Shown piece after piece: positions 32,179 through 34,309 of a stretch of DNA of 34,309 nt (position 1 is the stretch's first letter; the number at the start of each line of letters is the position of its first letter). This DNA comes from JBGCED01 sp045106055 (GTDB lineage: Bacteria > Pseudomonadota > Alphaproteobacteria > CBDDJK01). The translations under genes and the position numbers were made by a program. The notes below the pieces were generated by a model that made no database searches, was not told the DNA's origin, and worked only from the letters and a program-made list of their open reading frames with translations. The DNA lies in assembly GCA_045106055.1 (NCBI GenBank), contig JBGCED010000138.1, forward strand, positions 1-34,309, written 5' to 3'.

Positions 32179-32400
32179 ATGGGTTCTATCATTTCAAAAC
32201 CATCCCCGCCCCCCGCCCCCGTTCAAACTGTTGCGGCGGTTAGCGAACAAGATCAAGCAGAACAACAGCAAGAAGATCGCATGGAAGCCTTGCGCAGGCG
32301 CAGGCGCGGCAGGGCAGGAACGATTGCGACGACATACCAAGGATTGTTATCGGAAACGATTGACGCATCCACCAACAGCAATGATAAATTGGGGGGCTAA
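32179..32400 (+). CDS. small Pro/Arg-rich phage virion-associated protein
   Basis: This 73-residue protein starts MGSIISKPSPPPAPVQ and carries the basic stretch MEALRRRRRGRAGTIATTYQ. A myristoyl-like MGS start, Pro-rich N-terminus and 'RRRGRAGTI' block is a recurring pattern in small genes next to portal genes of alphaproteobacterial podoviruses. AGGAG lies eight bases upstream. It ends five bases before the connector gene. The exact role is unknown. Confidence 0.72.
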   Translation: MGSIISKPSPPPAPVQTVAAVSEQDQAEQQQEDRMEALRRRRRGRAGTIATTYQGLLSETIDASTNSNDKLGG

Positions 32401-32405
32401 GCCCA

Positions 32406-33968
32406 ATGGTTCATCATTCTTACCCACATGATCAAAAAAAGAACAAAAAAGGATCAATAACAGAGGGCGGTCTGGATCAATCGCTATGTGAAACACTGTT
32501 TAATGAATATCAATCGGCGCAAGCCAAGCGCAATCAATGGCAAGGTCACTGGCGGCAATGCTATGATTACGCCTTGCCGCAGCGGGCGCAATCGGCGGAT
32601 TTTGGGCAAACAGGAAATGCGGGTGCGCGCAAGCATGATCATTTATTTGATGGCACTGCGCCAGATGCGGTGGAGCAGTTGGCATCAAGCCTGATGGCGG
32701 CATTAACCCCTGCTTGGCTTCCTTGGTTTGAACTTGTGCCAGGGCATGATTTAAGCGAAGCAGAGGCTGCCAGCATCGCGCCTGAACTTACAAATGCCAA
32801 TAAAATGCTGCATCATCACATTGCCCATTCAAATTTACAAGTTGAATTGCACCAAAGCTATCTTGATCTGGTCACGATTGGCACTGCAAACCTATTGTTT
32901 GAAGAAACGCCGATTGGTTCAAATTCTGCGTTTAAATTTCTAGCTGTTCCAATGGATGAGCTTGCGCTTGCCAGCAGCGATCATGCCGCCTTGGATACAA
33001 GCTTTCGGTTGCATCCGCAAAGCCGCCATAGAATTGAGCAAAGCTATGGCATTGCCTTGCCCGATGATGATGATGGTGACAAAACCGCAGATCAGGCCGC
33101 GCATTATTTGCTTGAAATTGTGCGCCCAACCACCAGCCCTTATGGGCTTCAAGCGGGCTATGATCATTTTGTGCTTTATGCAGGAAAGGGCGGTTTGCCA
33201 GATGCAGGGCTTGATCTTGGTTCAATGCAATTATTAAAGCAAAGTCATTTTAAGCATGCGCCCTATTTGCATTTTAGATGGATGAAAGTGCCAGGTGAAA
33301 ATTATGGGCGCTCGCCTGTAATGAAAGCCTTGCCCGACATTAAAACCGCCAATAAAGTCGTTGAATTGATCTTGAAAAATGCGACCATTGCAGTGACAGG
33401 CGTGTGGCAAGCCGAAGATGATGGTGTGCTTAATCCCGCAACGGTAAAGCTTGTGCCAGGCGCAATCATTCCAAAGGCGGCGGGATCTGCGGGGCTAACC
33501 CCCTTGCAATCGCCAGGTCAATTTGATGTATCGCAGCTGGTGCTGGATGATGTGCGCGCCCGCATTCGCCATGCGATGTTGATTGACCGCTTGGGGCCAA
33601 TTCAAGGTCAGGCGATGACTGCAACCGAAATTTTAGAGCGCGCGGGCGAAATGGATCATTTGCTGGGTGGCAGCTATGGGCGTTTACAAAGCGAGCTTTT
33701 ATATCCGCTTGCGCGCCGTGCCGTATATTTATTGCAAAAACGCGGAGAGATTGCCGATTTTCCGATTGATGGCAAGCATATATCCCTAGAGATTACCTCG
33801 CCGCTTGCCCAAAATCACAAACGCAAGCAAGCAGCCCATATGCTGGAATATCTTCAACAAATAAGTTTGATGGGCGAAGATCCTGCGCAATTAATTAATG
33901 TTCCCAAAACCGCGCGCTGGCTGGCGGAAGCCATGCAAATCCCGCAGGATTTATTAATTAATATTTAG
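32406..33968 (+). CDS. podovirus-type head-tail connector (portal) protein
   Basis: This is the dodecameric portal through which phage DNA enters and leaves the capsid, T7 gp8-like. The 520 residues match the bacteriophage head-to-tail connecting family: ANRW-like start QAKRNQWQGHWRQCYDYALP, then LFDGTAPDAVEQLASSLMAALTPA, YLDLVTIGTANLLFEE, and FRWMKVPGENYGRSPVMKALPDIKTAN. The C-terminal stretch MTATEILERAGEMDHLLGGSYGRLQSELLYPL is also typical. Length is close to T7 gp8. No terminase lies upstream in the window. The start has no clear ribosome binding site and follows the small gene closely, suggesting coupling. The gene is intact, not decayed. Confidence 0.92.
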   Translation: MVHHSYPHDQKKNKKGSITEGGLDQSLCETLFNEYQSAQAKRNQWQGHWRQCYDYALPQRAQSADFGQTGNAGARKHDHLFDGTAPDAVEQLASSLMAALTPAWLPWFELVPGHDLSEAEAASIAPELTNANKMLHHHIAHSNLQVELHQSYLDLVTIGTANLLFEETPIGSNSAFKFLAVPMDELALASSDHAALDTSFRLHPQSRHRIEQSYGIALPDDDDGDKTADQAAHYLLEIVRPTTSPYGLQAGYDHFVLYAGKGGLPDAGLDLGSMQLLKQSHFKHAPYLHFRWMKVPGENYGRSPVMKALPDIKTANKVVELILKNATIAVTGVWQAEDDGVLNPATVKLVPGAIIPKAAGSAGLTPLQSPGQFDVSQLVLDDVRARIRHAMLIDRLGPIQGQAMTATEILERAGEMDHLLGGSYGRLQSELLYPLARRAVYLLQKRGEIADFPIDGKHISLEITSPLAQNHKRKQAAHMLEYLQQISLMGEDPAQLINVPKTARWLAEAMQIPQDLLINI

Positions 33969-34049
33969 AATAAAGCGCAGCGTATAAACGCTACGCAGGT
34001 TTACGCTGCATTGGCAGCGGCGCGCAGTCGCGCTTGTTTTAATTTATGT

Positions 34050-34201
34050 GCGGCGTGTGAGCGATAAGATTAGCAGCGCGTGAGCGATAATAAAGCCCAC
34101 AAGCGTGGGCCGCCGCCAGTGCGGCGTAAGCCTTAGCGGCGTGTGAGCGAAAAATTAGCGGCGCGTGAGCGAAAAATTAGCGGCGTGTGAGCGATAATAA
34201 A
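34050..34201 (+). repeat. five 22/23-base GCGGCGTGTGAGCG repeats between connector and next gene
   Basis: Units lie at 34050-34072, 34073-34094, 34136-34157, 34158-34179 and 34180-34201; the last three are contiguous 22-mers. Each has the core GCRGCGYGTGAGCGA followed by an A/T tail (TAAGATTA, TAATAAA or AAAATTA). Two short hairpins separate the second and third units. A single copy of the core occurs at 983. Confidence 0.88.
34095..34126 (+). other. two adjacent GC-rich hairpins within the repeat block
   Basis: GCCCAC-AAGC-GTGGGC (34095-34110) is immediately followed by CGCCGC-CAGT-GCGGCG (34111-34126). Both are perfect 6-bp stems with tetraloops. With no T-run they would more likely slow or process the transcript than end it. 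Confidence 0.6.
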
Positions 34202-34224
34202 GACAACAACAAAGGATAATAACC

Positions 34225-34309
34225 ATGCTTGACACAGAAATTGATACAGAATCTACAGAACAGCCCTTGGAATCATCAACTGCTGCAAATGATGTCGAGG
34301 CACCCCAAC
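34225..34309 (+). CDS. partial acidic protein, probable phage scaffold (cut by window edge)
   Basis: AAAGGA lies eight bases before an ATG that opens a frame running off the right edge. The 28 visible residues are acidic (MLDTEIDTESTEQPLESS and on). In podoviruses the gene after the connector usually encodes the capsid scaffold, whose N-terminus is often acidic. The identity rests on position and composition only. Confidence 0.5.
   Translation, partial: MLDTEIDTESTEQPLESSTAANDVEAPQ

Overview
The window looks like chromosomal DNA of an alphaproteobacterium, moderately AT-rich by eye. The signs are the alphaproteobacterial style of SerC and L13, a TupBC-type ABC importer, an AlkB-like oxygenase, a SPOR lipoprotein, MotB-like stator proteins and a small conserved protein of the DUF6898 type. 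I see no tRNA, rRNA, insertion sequence or CRISPR array. A marine, Rhodospirillales- or SAR116-like host is a guess only.

Layout. 1-774 (minus): rplM-rpsI, with rpsI running off the left edge. 1047-2512: a DjlA-type co-chaperone and an N-acetylmuramoyl-L-alanine amidase. 2592-2810 (minus): a small membrane protein. 3212-10407 (plus): a Thr/Asp-rich 570-residue protein of unknown function, a GNAT acetyltransferase, a proline-rich single-pass membrane protein with in-frame minisatellites, a class I glutamine amidotransferase, a TupB/TupC transporter lacking its binding protein, and a DUF6898-like protein. 10554-12044: a full-length glycerol-kinase homologue whose catalytic aspartate and several other active-site positions are substituted, so probably a pseudokinase.

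12045-12559 is a 515-base regulatory region with tandem 16-mers, two CRP-like palindromes 61 bp apart and an 18-bp-stem hairpin. It precedes two MotB-like genes (one without the essential membrane aspartate), a 1156-residue exported protein with three 'FxWP' beta modules and a helical-repeat half, and an overlapping DppB/DppC permease pair with no binding protein or ATPase. A small exported peptide candidate and a SPOR lipoprotein follow.

22029-26905 is a coherent nucleoside uptake and salvage operon (ABC ATPase, two permeases, cytidine deaminase, PgeF). 27027-29802 is serC-serA. An OmpH/Skp-like gene (minus) and an AlkB-like gene (plus) diverge at about 30.5 kb.

From 31.2 kb to the right edge lies a phage-type module. 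It has a strong promoter embedded in a 10-bp inverted repeat, two unrecognised small genes, a small Arg-rich virion-type protein, a T7-like head-tail connector (portal), a block of tandem 22-mers with hairpins, and the start of a probable scaffold gene. The repeat core in this block also occurs upstream of djlA, 33 kb away. The points most worth following are the glycerol-kinase pseudoenzyme, the two-MotB/FxWP locus with its paired CRP-like sites, and the podovirus-type module with its operator and repeats.
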